Of a stretch of 64,000 nucleotides of DNA, positions 1-11,400 are shown piece after piece; positions within the stretch are counted from its first letter, which is position 1; each line of letters begins with the position of its first letter. The notes under the pieces were generated by a model, which saw only the letters and a program-made list of their open reading frames with translations, made no database searches and was not told the origin of the DNA. Source of the stretch: Bagarius yarrelli (lineage: Eukaryota; Chordata; Actinopteri; Siluriformes; Sisoridae); contig VCAZ01000001.1 in the NCBI GenBank assembly GCA_005784505.1, positions 1 through 64,000 on the forward strand. The letters run 5' to 3'. The translations under genes were made by a program, and so were the position numbers.

Positions 1-3000
1 TTTGAGACAAAGAGTTTCGCGTGATGTCAACTTTATAATCTAACAAGATTGATTTATACTGAGGCCAGAAGTAGAACCTTTTCTCTACTCACTATGCATG
101 GACAGGGATAAGAACCTATTTCCTTAGTTATTTGTTGTGCTTGTTTTCAGCTACCCCGTCCTATCCACCACTCCTTCAACGTGTGTTCAGTCATTAGAGA
201 TTGGAGATTTTAAATCACTAGGTCTTCCGCAATCCACCTCATCTAACATTCCTCTTCTATCCTCTTCTAAAAACACCTAGCAGTGGGTATTGCAGGCGTA
301 GCTTAGTAATTTAGGGAACATGACCCATGCCTGGACTAAAGCATAATATATTTACGCATTTTACTATACCTAAGGCAAATAAATAAAATACTTACACAGT
401 TACTGTATTATGAGTGCTTAAAAATATTGGGAACACTTGGCAATTATATCTTATTTTTCCTTTTTAACTAGTTTACCAATCATTTATTTTGCCTGTTTAT
501 TGCTTTTTGAATTCTGTTGACTCACTTATCTTGGGTTAGTAGTTATCCAGTTAGCAGTTATAATAATTAGCTAAAAATTTATTTAATTTTAAAAGATCGT
601 AACCCTATGTTAATTTGCTCATGTTCTGTGTATATTGACACCCACCAAAAAATGTATGTATAAAGTAATTTCAACCATTCCTGCAATAATGAGGGTGTTT
701 TAACCTCTCTATAACTTGACTTTCCAGTAGACAATAATTGTGACATACTGTATGACGGTAATAAATAAACCACATAGTTCTGTTTTAGCCACTTACCCTT
801 CATAGTAGATTACAAAATTTTTCTTTTTATGTTTATTAACAACAATGGCTCAAAGGCACATTTTAAAGATTCTGTTTTTTCTGGTCCAACAGTAAAAAAT
901 CAAGGGAGGTGGGTTATGCATTTTTAAAGGAAATGGAGAAAGTGTACAAAACCACAAGAGACAAAAACTTCAACATAGTTCTCATAACTATAGCACACTG
1001 ACATGAGTCGAGAAGGAATAAAAAACGCTAATTTACCAAGGACACTTTTGTTTATGAAAAAAAAAATCTCTGGTACGTCATGTGACGAGCGGTGAGTCTC
1101 TTGGGGGGGGGGTTAAAAATCTGAATGAGTAAGTGTGGTTGGTAAATATCTATATATATGTTTGTTTGTTTGTTTTTTGCACTGTACCCAGCTACCAGTT
1201 TTTAAAAAAGGAGATTTTGGCAGATCGCCAGGACTCCAAGCAGGGATAGATCTTGTTAAAGTAGGGAACATTTTTAGTCTCAAATTAAAGCTTTATAATA
1301 TAACTTTAACAGTAGTTAATCTATGTTATTCTATGTATCTATAAATAATTGTACGGAATTTTTATTTCCCCTATCAGGATAAAACAGTATTTGTTCCTAT
1401 GTGACCTGCACCTTCACTTCCTGACAAATAAAGACGTGTGCAAAAAACGTGTGCAAGGAAAACGGTATTCGTCCTGTAGTTATGAGACTAGACTGTGGCG
1501 CAAGTACAAACACCTACTGGTAGTAATGAATTCTATACAGATTAGTTGTTTAATTCTTAAGATAATCTTCATATAGTAGATATAGCGTAAACAGGTTTTT
1601 GTGTGACATAGGTACTGGGAAACTAGTGTTATGGTCTGGTTACCATTTATAAATCAGATATGTTCGAGTTGGCGGTATGATACTGAAGAATTTAAAGACC
1701 TTGGGAGGTGAGGACTGGGATTGCTGGCAGGAACTTCATTGATCAAAATTACAGAAAATGTTTGTCAATGTTTACAACCCAAGGTCTTATATTCTATGTA
1801 ATTATTGTGACTTGATAACATAAATTCAAGATATTTTTTGAACATTTTACATCTAGGTATTATTTAGTTAGTTGTAATTTATACAAAATTATTTATTTAG
1901 AATTACAAAATTGTTAATAAAAGAAATGTTGAGTGTATACCAATAATAATTATTTTCTGTAAGCTGTTAACTGTTAACGGTTATTTATTGTATTTTCTTT
2001 CATTCACAGAATTATCTGAATAACTAGAGGTGGAAAGGCTGCTGTAAGAATTTTTTCACTTTTTCCATTCAAAGAGGGCATGTGGAACACCTGAGGAATC
2101 TTTAACAATAGATACTGTACACAACAGTTGGAAAGACACCAGTGGTCAATAATTTGACGTTATGGTTAAGGTGTCATATTCATGTTATTTTTATGCTTTA
2201 TCATGTTTCATGATTTTGTTTCCTGATTATTTTCATGTTATTTTCTTGCTTTCATGTTAAATAATGTTTTATGTTTTGTTTACTCATCTTAGTCAGTCTT
2301 TCCAGGTTAGGGTTATTAATCAGGCCAACTACGCATTAAGAAGTATGTTGGACTTTGTAAGTCTATGACCTGGTGGGATTTTTTTCTGATGTAGCAATTA
2401 TGAACATTTTAGGGTGGGTTAAAGACTTTAACTCTATGGAGTACATTGCTCGTTATTATCCAAAAACTGAGCCTGCTCACTTCGTATACCTTTCAATTAT
2501 TAATTTTTTTTACATGTAATACTATAAAAATGTATTGATTTCGATTCCCCAAAAAACCTTTCACAAAATTTGACCTTGAAAATACATGCCTGCCTACGGA
2601 CAAAACTTGTACCACTAGCAACAATGTATACCATATTTCTATAAAAATCTAAGTTAAGTAAAGGAAAGGTACAATCTTAACAGTTACTCAGTAAGTAAGT
2701 AAAAAGTATCAGATAAAAAGTCCTTGTGGTTAGTAATAGTTACTTGGATCTGATTAATATGAAGCAAAACCTTGAATTGGAAATACTTTGTGTGATTTTT
2801 ACACTTCTTCTCAAAGTCCTTCGAACTTTCTCCAATGTTTCTGATTATAATAAAATCAGTTTAATTCCATCATCAGTCCCTGTGATGAACACATCACCTG
2901 TCCATTTACATAAAACCAACACACAAATCAGATGTTTTTAACACAGTCGAAACTGTCTTTATTTTCTACCTTTTATGAGCAGCTACCTAACCATCAGACA

Positions 3001-3290
3001 CTGCTTTCTCATGTTGCTTTTGTATGGTACTTTTTTATACTTGTAGTGATTGTTGTTAAAAATATACTTTTAGTGCGGATGATTTTGTGGTATAAATGCA
3101 GGAAGTCCAGTTTGCTGTTTGTTATTTTTAGTTTTGTGTTAAATAGAAATATTGAAATGTGCAAATGTTATAGAATAAACTTTTGTTGCTTTATGAACTT
3201 GTGAGTGTATGTAGATATTTTTCATTGCTTGCACGACAGCGCATATGGGAGATATTGGGACATGAGTACATGTGGTTTTACAGAAGGTGA
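1..3290. other. AT-rich intergenic DNA, nothing recognised
   Basis: Only short open frames without family resemblance occur here, on either strand. A G run (about 1104-1112) and a short TTTG repeat (about 1161-1174) are the only simple repeats worth naming. No splice-bounded exon with recognisable protein content was seen. Confidence 0.5.
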
Positions 3291-3294
3291 ATTC

Positions 3295-5135
3295 ATTCAA
3301 TTCAGTTTTTTTTGTTAGGCGCTTTTTACAATGTGATGGTCACAAAGCAGCTTTAACCAATTGAAGAAATTAGATACAGAATGAAACAGAAATCAGGTTT
3401 GTCCCTGATGACAGCCGGGGGCGACGTGGCAAGGAAAAAACCTCCCTGATCTGAGAAGGAGAAACCTTGATAGGAACCAGACTCAACAGAGAACCCATCC
3501 TCATTTGGTGAAAAACAGGTAGCAGTGGATCATGAGGGTTACATTTTGTGTTGTGTAAACAACTTAAAATCATTAGTCCCTTAAAGAGCAGCTTGTAAGC
3601 GAGTCTTTATGGCTAAAGTGGGTCGTCCTAGGTCCACCCTCGTGAATGCATCAACAGTCTTGGGGCAGGTCCAAGGGAAGGGTCCCACGGACCGGTTGGA
3701 GGTGGGGTCTGGATCACCGCGCTCCGTTGTGGCGTATGTAACTCACAGTGAGAGCATTAGTAAGCGACAAGATATTTCTCAGCTATAGAACTACTACCTG
3801 GTAATATTGTCGAATGGGCCTCGATTGGAATTGGCGTCTAAAATCCACCCGATCTTTTACTGTTGCACTTGGTGAAACAGACGACTGTCTAGGGTTAAGG
3901 TGTATCAGAAAGATTACTTTTAGCTACCTGTGGTCCTAGAACCAGAACCTCTGTCTTGTTAGCGTTAAGCAAGAGGAAATTGCATAACATCAATCTCTTA
4001 CTTTCAATTCACACATTGCTCAATTTTATTAAACTGGCCTTTCGCATCAGGCCTTGATGAGACGATAACTGGTGTGTCATCATCGTAACATGGAAACCTG
4101 ATTATCATGCGTACGAAGTTAGGTTTCCCAGAGGCAGCATGTAAAGAGAAAAAAAGAAGTGGGCCAAACTGAGCCCTGTGAACACACATACTTTTACAAG
4201 GGAGCACGTCAGAATAATCACCCCATTTAAATCTACAACTGGTAGCGTCGGGGGTTAAATAGGACCGTGGCCACGCAGAGCTGTTCCTTTTGCCTACTAG
4301 ATTTTTCTAATCTTTGAAGAAGAATATTGTGATCTAGGTGTCGAAACCGCACTAAGGTCCGTCATAATAAGCGACCGAGACCACAAACCAGCCTGGTCGG
4401 AACGCCCGTAAGAGGTCATTAGCTAACTTTGACCATGGGCCGTCTCTGTGCTGTGGTTAAGCCTGAAGCCTGATTGAATAAGTTCGTGTAATGTTATTTC
4501 TTTGTAAATCTTGAACATAGCTGCTGCGCTACTACCTTCTCTAGGACTTTTAGAGATCAACGGAATGTTTACCTATCGGCCTGTAGTTCTACAGCTAAGC
4601 TCATTTTGGTCAAGGTCGTGTTGCTTAATTAAGTGTTTTTAATAACTTCTAATTTAAAGATTTGGGAACATACCCACTTCTGAGAGAAGGTTCACTATTT
4701 TCACCGGGTTCGGATACTGCCGTACATTTGCTTAAGAAAGTGTGTTGGTATAGATCTAACACACAAGTTGACGGTTTTGTGAAGAGATTGAGTGGCGATT
4801 AGGTTTTTTCTCTTCCAGAGGAGTGAATTATCTAAGTCTGACCTGATGCGGTTAATTGTTTCCCAGAATCATTTGAAAGTATCTGGTTTTTAGAGCGTTG
4901 GGGAATTTCTGCAATGTTTGGCAATTTGTATTATTCAAAGAAGTTCATGAATCCTCACTGCTGCACACGCAGTTTATGGTGCAGGTTTCTGAGGTCTCCT
5001 TATTTCCTAGTTTATTTTGCAATGGTGTCAAATAGAAATCTATGATAAAATTTTTAATTATTTTCACTAAGGTTAGAAAGATACGTTTGATCTAGTTACA
5101 CTAGAGCTTTTTTATAACTATAATTTCCCTCCTTC
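3295..5135 (-). mobile_element. Decayed L2/CR1-type LINE, ORF2 and 3' end
   Basis: Read on the minus strand, this is a non-LTR retrotransposon. Its 3' end at about 3300 has the GC-containing tail common to fish L2 elements (AGCTGCTTTGTGACCATCA, then AAAAGCGCC). Further in, the reverse transcriptase catalytic box appears as CYDDDT near 4080, followed by SSRPDAKGQFN. A GPLLFFSLHAASGK stretch precedes it, and the conserved GF...HSTE region upstream of RT box A lies near 4430-4470. The same boxes occur in the plus-strand element at 48.35-49.89 kb, so the two belong to one family. Frameshifts and stops are frequent, so it is dead. The 5' border near 5135 is approximate. Confidence 0.8.
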
Positions 5136-5239
5136 CATGCTGCCGGAAACCAGCATCTAGTTTGTCGCCATTTTAACGTTCTAGTTTACGGCGCTCTTTT
5201 TTTAAACGGCGTGGTGTGGTTTGATTAATACCAAGGAGC

Positions 5240-6850
5240 GATTTCCTTTATCTTTAATTATTTTTTCTTTTTACTGGAGGCCACGTTATCTAATGTAGAG
5301 CGGAAAGCAGCATCTATATATTCAGCGCCTGCTCGATTCTGTTGGATCAGACGGCGTCCAATGACGAGACAATTTGGAAGATAATAATAAAGCTCTGTCC
5401 ATGCAATCCTCCTAAATGGGGTGGAAATCACCGGTATTGAAGACAGAGGCACTCTGGCTGACCTGCGCACAGCACAATATTCTGTTTCTCTGACAACAGA
5501 ATATGTGCACAGTATGTCAATACATCACTATACATGAAAGGCCAAAAAACGGAGTCTGTGATATTTTTTGGTTCCAGTTGACCTGACCATTGTATATTGT
5601 GTGCAAGGGTACATAAGGGACGTACAACATTTAGGCACAACAAGATGCTTGACACCATCACACAGAACATCATTTCACAAATATATTTTTCACCCCTAGG
5701 GTCTGAACTTTGTCTCCCCAACACTTGCTTTGGCAAACAAATGTTTTAACGTTACATCTGCACTGCATTTTGCCAATATTTTAAGGAACTTTCCAGTTAC
5801 TGGCCTCCAAACCCTCTATAGACACCTAGAGATTGAGTGCTAATACTTCTCCACCCAGCATTGCTATTTTCTAGGTTTTGCAGAACCTGTATCAGACTAT
5901 TGTCTAGTCTGGCAATATCAGCTGGTAACTGATCAACCACCCAACTCAACAAATACAATGTTCATTAACATTAATAGCTAGTTCTCCATGAGCACATTGT
6001 ATAGCAGTAGTTTTTTAATAGTGAGTTTGGTTTCAACCCTCAGTGATTCATGAGGTCCTGAGCTGCCTTATCTATTAATGCCTTCAGGGTCTGTCCATAT
6101 ACAGTCACTTCAAGCAGCAAGTAAAACATGCAAAACTAGACAATTTTGGTTTATGTACGGGCAATTAGAGGCTTTATTTCCAGCTGCTGACAATAGAAGC
6201 AGACTAATTTGTTGTTAGCAGGAGGATGTTACCTTCAATGCTCTGCTCCAGGCCCTTGATTTGTTGACCACTGCGACTATGGCCTTGTGTCCACCTCGAC
6301 GTGCATTAAGGTATGGGTAGTAACTGAGCTCTGTAAACCCATCTGGTGGCTCATTTCTTTCACCAGGTCCAGCATCGTATGGCAGATGATTTCGCGATTT
6401 GCTCTTTGGTGTGTTCTTTGGCTAATTTAGCTATGATAGAGTCTCGGTGGGTGTTTCTTCTGGAATGTCAAGGTCTGCCTGAAGTGCTGTCGGAGGTCTC
6501 TGGGGATATGGAATTTTTCCGTAGGGCATCTCTCAGGTTTTCATAGACATCAGTCCCCTCTTTGTTCAGGCGATGTAAGCTTCTAGCACCTTCCGGTCAG
6601 CAAGGGCACCAGCCTGACATGCCCATTCTTTCTCAAGCAACCTCAGTCATTGCCAGACATTCAAACCTCGAAGATAATTTTCGTATCTTCTTCCTCTTGA
6701 TACCTGGCATTCGGGGTTCTTGCCGCATCATGCTGTCGGTATGTCCCTCGGATGTGGGTCTGCGCGGGGCACTTGGGTAGGAAGCTCAAGCCGCAGACTC
6801 TGGTCAATTTTGGCGCTACAAAACCAACGCACCAACATTTCTAACTCATT
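5240..6850 (-). pseudogene. Decayed coding-like region of unknown origin
   Basis: The base composition is richer in GC than the flanks. On the minus strand, several adjacent frames carry protein-like, charged sequence broken by stops and frame changes. Examples are KEWACQAGALADRKVLEAY near 6570-6640, ENLRDALRKNSISPETS near 6490-6550 and GAEYIDAAFRSTLDNVAS near 5270-5330. I cannot assign a family. A retroelement gag/env-like remnant or an old processed pseudogene are both possible. No LTRs, reverse transcriptase boxes or splice-bounded exons were seen. Confidence 0.3.
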
Positions 6851-6890
6851 TAGTTAGGTAAATAAACTTTTACGGCTGTTTTAACTTATG

Positions 6891-6915
6891 CGTGTGTGTG
6901 TGTGTGTGTGTGTGT
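6891..6915. repeat. (GT)n microsatellite
   Basis: Alternating GT run of about 24 bases, followed by a TG/T-rich tail. Confidence 0.9.
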
Positions 6916-6929
6916 TGTGTTTGTTTTTA

Positions 6930-8110
6930 AGCACAACCCTGTGTGCACCAAGGTAAAGGCTTTTACAGAGCTTGTGAACTGGGAAAACTAGGGAATGTAT
7001 GTGCTGTGCGGTCAGTGCAGCGTCCTCTGTCACAGTGATAAACAATTTTTAATAATATATCTGGTTTTCCATTTTTATGCTGAACGTAACTAGACAAATT
7101 TGTCTAAAAAATAGAACAAAATTAAACGATTCATAAGAAATCTGATAGATTTTCTGCGGAATGGGAACACACATCTCTCCTTCTGATCTAAAAAGTTAAC
7201 TGCCAGAGTTGTTTTAGAAGAAGCAGCAGAGGAAGCTGTATATGTGTCTCAGTAATCGCACTAAAAGGCTGATAATTGTGCAGAACGAACGAATTCTGCT
7301 GCAGCATGAACCTCATACTTGGTGCTAAATATTGGCAAGGCCAGAGTAAGTTAAAATTTGAAAATAACTTTAGTTTTATATGTTTGTTTATTAAAAATTA
7401 TTATAGTTTAGCATTTATGTTTTGTTGATTATCTTGATTATATTTTATAGTTAACACTATCATACAGCTAAAACAACTATATTTATAAAATATAAACTTA
7501 AAATTGTTTTGTGAATAATAATAAGCTAAGCTATGTTTTACATTTGCTCAGAAACCAGCAAACCCACTAAACTGATCACTAAAAACTATTAGGTTATATT
7601 TTAATGTTATTATTAAGTTTACACTTGATTGGCATCTATTGTAAAGAACATCTATGCTGCTACACATGGAAATACTGTAAACCTAAACATTGCTAGCCAT
7701 GTTACTTGTTACTATCTTTAATGTCTTAATATTCATTTGTAAGCCATTGCAAGAGTATAGATAAATGCTAGTCCATATTAAATGCACCACTATCACCATG
7801 AATGTATTTATCAATACAATTAACTTGAATGTACTGTATATCAGAGTAATTTTAACATTAAATGTCAAAAGCAGCATATTATCTGTCTATTTATATATTG
7901 TAAAAAAAATTGCTAAATAAATGATGTTATAGAAGCTTTATATTTTAATTAAGACTTTCACACAGCACAAAGACATAGATATTCGCCGATTACAGTGATG
8001 TGTTTCAGTAATAATGCACTTAGGGCTATAATCCATAAATGCATGGAAATAATTTTACCTATTTTAACAGGAAAAGAAATACAGATATAACTATACACCC
8101 AGTATATAAG
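6930..8110. other. AT-rich intergenic DNA, nothing recognised
   Basis: This stretch lies downstream (3') of the minus-strand troponin I gene. It holds only short AT-rich frames without family resemblance. Confidence 0.5.
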
Positions 8111-8111
8111 G

Positions 8112-8117
8112 TTTATT
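8112..8117 (-). terminator. Candidate poly(A) signal of the troponin I gene
   Basis: AATAAA on the minus strand (TTTATT on plus), about 235 nt past the troponin I stop codon. This spacing suits a short 3' UTR. It was chosen by position alone. Confidence 0.4.
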
Positions 8118-8351
8118 ATATTGTCCTTACCTTATATAATGCAGAACATGATGTATCATTTTTTTTTTTTAATAAATATGCTTTTAATGACAAAGTTTAG
8201 TCACATTTAAGCTAAGTAGAGTAAGCTAGGTTCAATAAAAAAGCTAGATACTGTAACACTCTCTTTCTTTTGTTACTGTTTTCTTTTGTTCCATTTTGAG
8301 ATTATGTCCATATGACTCTGGGTGGGGGTGGGGATCAGAGTAAATCCAGGT

Positions 8352-8453
8352 TTACTGGGCTCCACCAGCAGCATCAAACATCTTTTTCCTTCCTTCCATA
8401 CCAGACATGGCCTCCACATTCTTACGCCAGTCGCCTACCTCTGAAGTCAGAAC
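8352..8453 (-). CDS. tnni1-like: Troponin I coding exon 7 (C-terminal, with stop)
   Basis: 33 codons plus TAA, encoding the C-terminal mobile domain. The acceptor (ATTCACCAG) gives phase 0 and starts with VLTSEVGDWRKN. A second AG nearer VGDW would break the frame, so this acceptor was chosen. Confidence 0.9.
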   Translation of the reverse strand, partial: VLTSEVGDWRKNVEAMSGMEGRKKMFDAAGGAQ

Positions 8454-11400
8454 CTGGTGAATGGGACAAAATAGTAGACATTGGCTATTTATTTCATTGG
8501 ACAGATATTTTAATTATTAAGCAGATAGTATAATTATTTTTTAATATTTCGATTTTAAAGTACTGTTGCACATAATACTGTTAAAGAGTATATTTAAACT
8601 TATTATGAAGCAGTCTTTGCACACTATTTATACAGTTTACATGTAGAGCCTTTTACACCTTTTCTTGTTTGATATCCTCTTTCTTGACGGACTTGAGGTT
8701 GGCTCGCAGGTCCATGGAACCCTTGTGCTTGGAGCCCAGCAGAGCTCGCATCATTTCATCAGCAGAAACACGTACCTTCCTCAGAGCCGGTTTTTTGAAC
8801 TTACCTCCCAGATCCTGAACTTTTAGCTTTAATTCACGAATCTTGGATGATAGAAAGATGTAAGGATAAGAGATGCTTAAAACATTATCAAAACATAATC
8901 AATTTCCCGACATTTTTTTTCTGTGGTGATAGCACACAGTTCCACAAAACTTACATCAGTATTGTGCTTCATCACTTTAGACTCGCAGTCATATCTCTCT
9001 TCATCCACAATGTCAATCTTTTCATAGAGTTGTTTGCATAGATTCTAAAAAAAGACACAAGCAGGAATGCAAATTATTTTCAGTCAATTTATTGACAGTA
9101 TTATTTTATAATTTTATTCTTTTTACACACATAGGGGCCTCTGTTCTGTTGCAAAACTGTGTTGCTTGGATTGAGACAAAGACCACTAATTTACGTAGAG
9201 ATGCCTGATATTTATTGGACAGATAAATTATCTGGGCAATATGAATGAAAATTAAGTCATTATTGAAACAATGAATGAAATCCAAAAAATAGATCAAATA
9301 AACTATGGTAAATCAATCAGTCTGTTTTGTCCGAGATTTAACTGCTTTCTAATTGCAAGTGACTGCAGCTAGTGTTGCCAGATTGAGTAAAATTATGAAC
9401 TTGGTATCTATATCGGAATCTGACACAAGAAAGACTTAATTATCAGTTATCGGTATCAGTTAATTTTTTTTCATATTGTGCGTTTTTAATAAAAACATTA
9501 TCAGTTATTTTGAGATATTTTTCTTTCAAGGGCTAAAAAATGTTAATATTCTTATACTTGACCTGAAAAGGTTTTAACTTGGCTTTCTATTTTGGCACAA
9601 CCTCTAACCCTAGATAAACCTGGTTTAGTTGCACCTACAGTACGTGAAGAAATCAGGAAAGATATACAGGAGTGGGTAACATGTATTTCCAGTGAATGGT
9701 CATTAAAGTTATCTATCTGAAAGCTGTTTTAGGGATTGTCTGGACAGATACACAAGTGGAAAGGGCTATCTCAAGTTACGGTGTTTGGCTGCCCAAAGTG
9801 CATTTGGTCTGATAATAGTAAAAAGAATGAGCCTAAGCTGTTTAATCAACTCCACTTGACATATACGTAATCTGTTGCCTGCTCTTATCAATCATTTCTT
9901 GCTCTGGCATTTCCGCAATACATTCAATGTGATTTTCCACAAGATTTTATCTTTTAGGTTTTATGTTGTGCTTTTGAAATTTAAACACCCTGCAAAAAGT
10001 GACATTTATACTTGACTTAAATTTAAACCTGGGACAGTTTTCAAGGTTTCCTGGTAATGTTTGGCAATATCTTCAGTGGTAGATAAAATTATTCTGATTT
10101 AATTAATAAATATGGCCAAGTCAAACAAGTAAAAATTGTAGCCTATTGAATTTCACTCTTATCAGAAGTCATAATAAAAAAAAGAAAAGAAATCTAAAAC
10201 AACAAAATTTTATGTCAGCAGTCCCCAATCTTTTTGTACCAGGGACAATTTTTCCACGGAGTGGGTAGAGGTGCGGGGGTTCCAATAATAAAAATTATCT
10301 GGATGCAAAAATTACACTTTATATTAGGTAATTACAATAACAGGTAGAAACCTTGGTATTTTCTTTTATACACCACTTTTTTGCTGGCAGTTTGTGACCC
10401 TTTTGCTGGCCCATCGTTTGCTCGTTTTTGTTTTTGGCTCATATTTTTAAGGGTTAGCTTGGGAAGTGGTAGCGCAGTGGTTAAGTTGTTGGACTACCAA
10501 CTTAAGGACCTGGGTTCGGTTCCCAGCCCCACCGAGCCACCACTGCTGGGCCCCTGAACAAGGCCCTTAACCCCTAATTGCTCAGTTGTACTATAATAAC
10601 TATAATTTCAACCACAAATGATTCATGGACCAGTACCAACCTGCGGACCAGGGGCTGAGGATCCCAGCCCCACCTTCTTTAGAGAATAACCCAAATTGTT
10701 CATGTTCAAGAGATTATCTAAAAAGATTTAACGTTCTTTAACAAGGGTTTCTACTACCGTTTTTGGATAGAATTTCTATGCCTGAAAGTATACCTGTAAG
10801 TCTGCTAGTGATAGCCCTGAGAGTTGTAGAGGGGGCATTTTTTCTTGCAGGTATTGTGATTTCTCTTCATCCTTTTCTTGTTTTTCCTTTTCCAACTCTT
10901 CGATGGCTCTATTGAGAAGCAGCATCTAAATAGACCAATGTCAGTGTTTTCATTGTTGAAAAGAACTTCGATTATAGTTGTACTTTATAAATCAACACTA
11001 AGAGATACAATTTTGTTACAATTTTGCCCACACAATAAGTCCCAGGAGGAAAAATGCTACAGAAACTGCTTGCAGATATTCTACTCTTTTAAGTAATAAT
11101 AGTCAAAGAAGGCATTTTAGATTCAGTAACTTTTCTAAGGCTGACTGTAGGAGCTAACTGAGCACCATGATTAACAATTTCCAGGTCCCAAGAAAGAGAA
11201 CCACCCAGGAGAAACCGAATATTCTTCTTGCTATTTTGCTATGCTTCTAATTATGCCTAAAAATTTTGCCCAACACAATTAAAATTATGTGACTCATTGT
11301 GCAAACCATGAATTTAAGCACCAAAGATTTCATTACAGCAGCAACAATACTGTTAACAAACTTTCTGACTTACTTGCCTTTATCTATGTATGTGTGTTGA

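Noticed and set aside
10455..10540. tRNA-like sequence
   Set aside because: A and B boxes are followed by the SINE body, and several relatives share that body, so it is a SINE head and not a tRNA gene.
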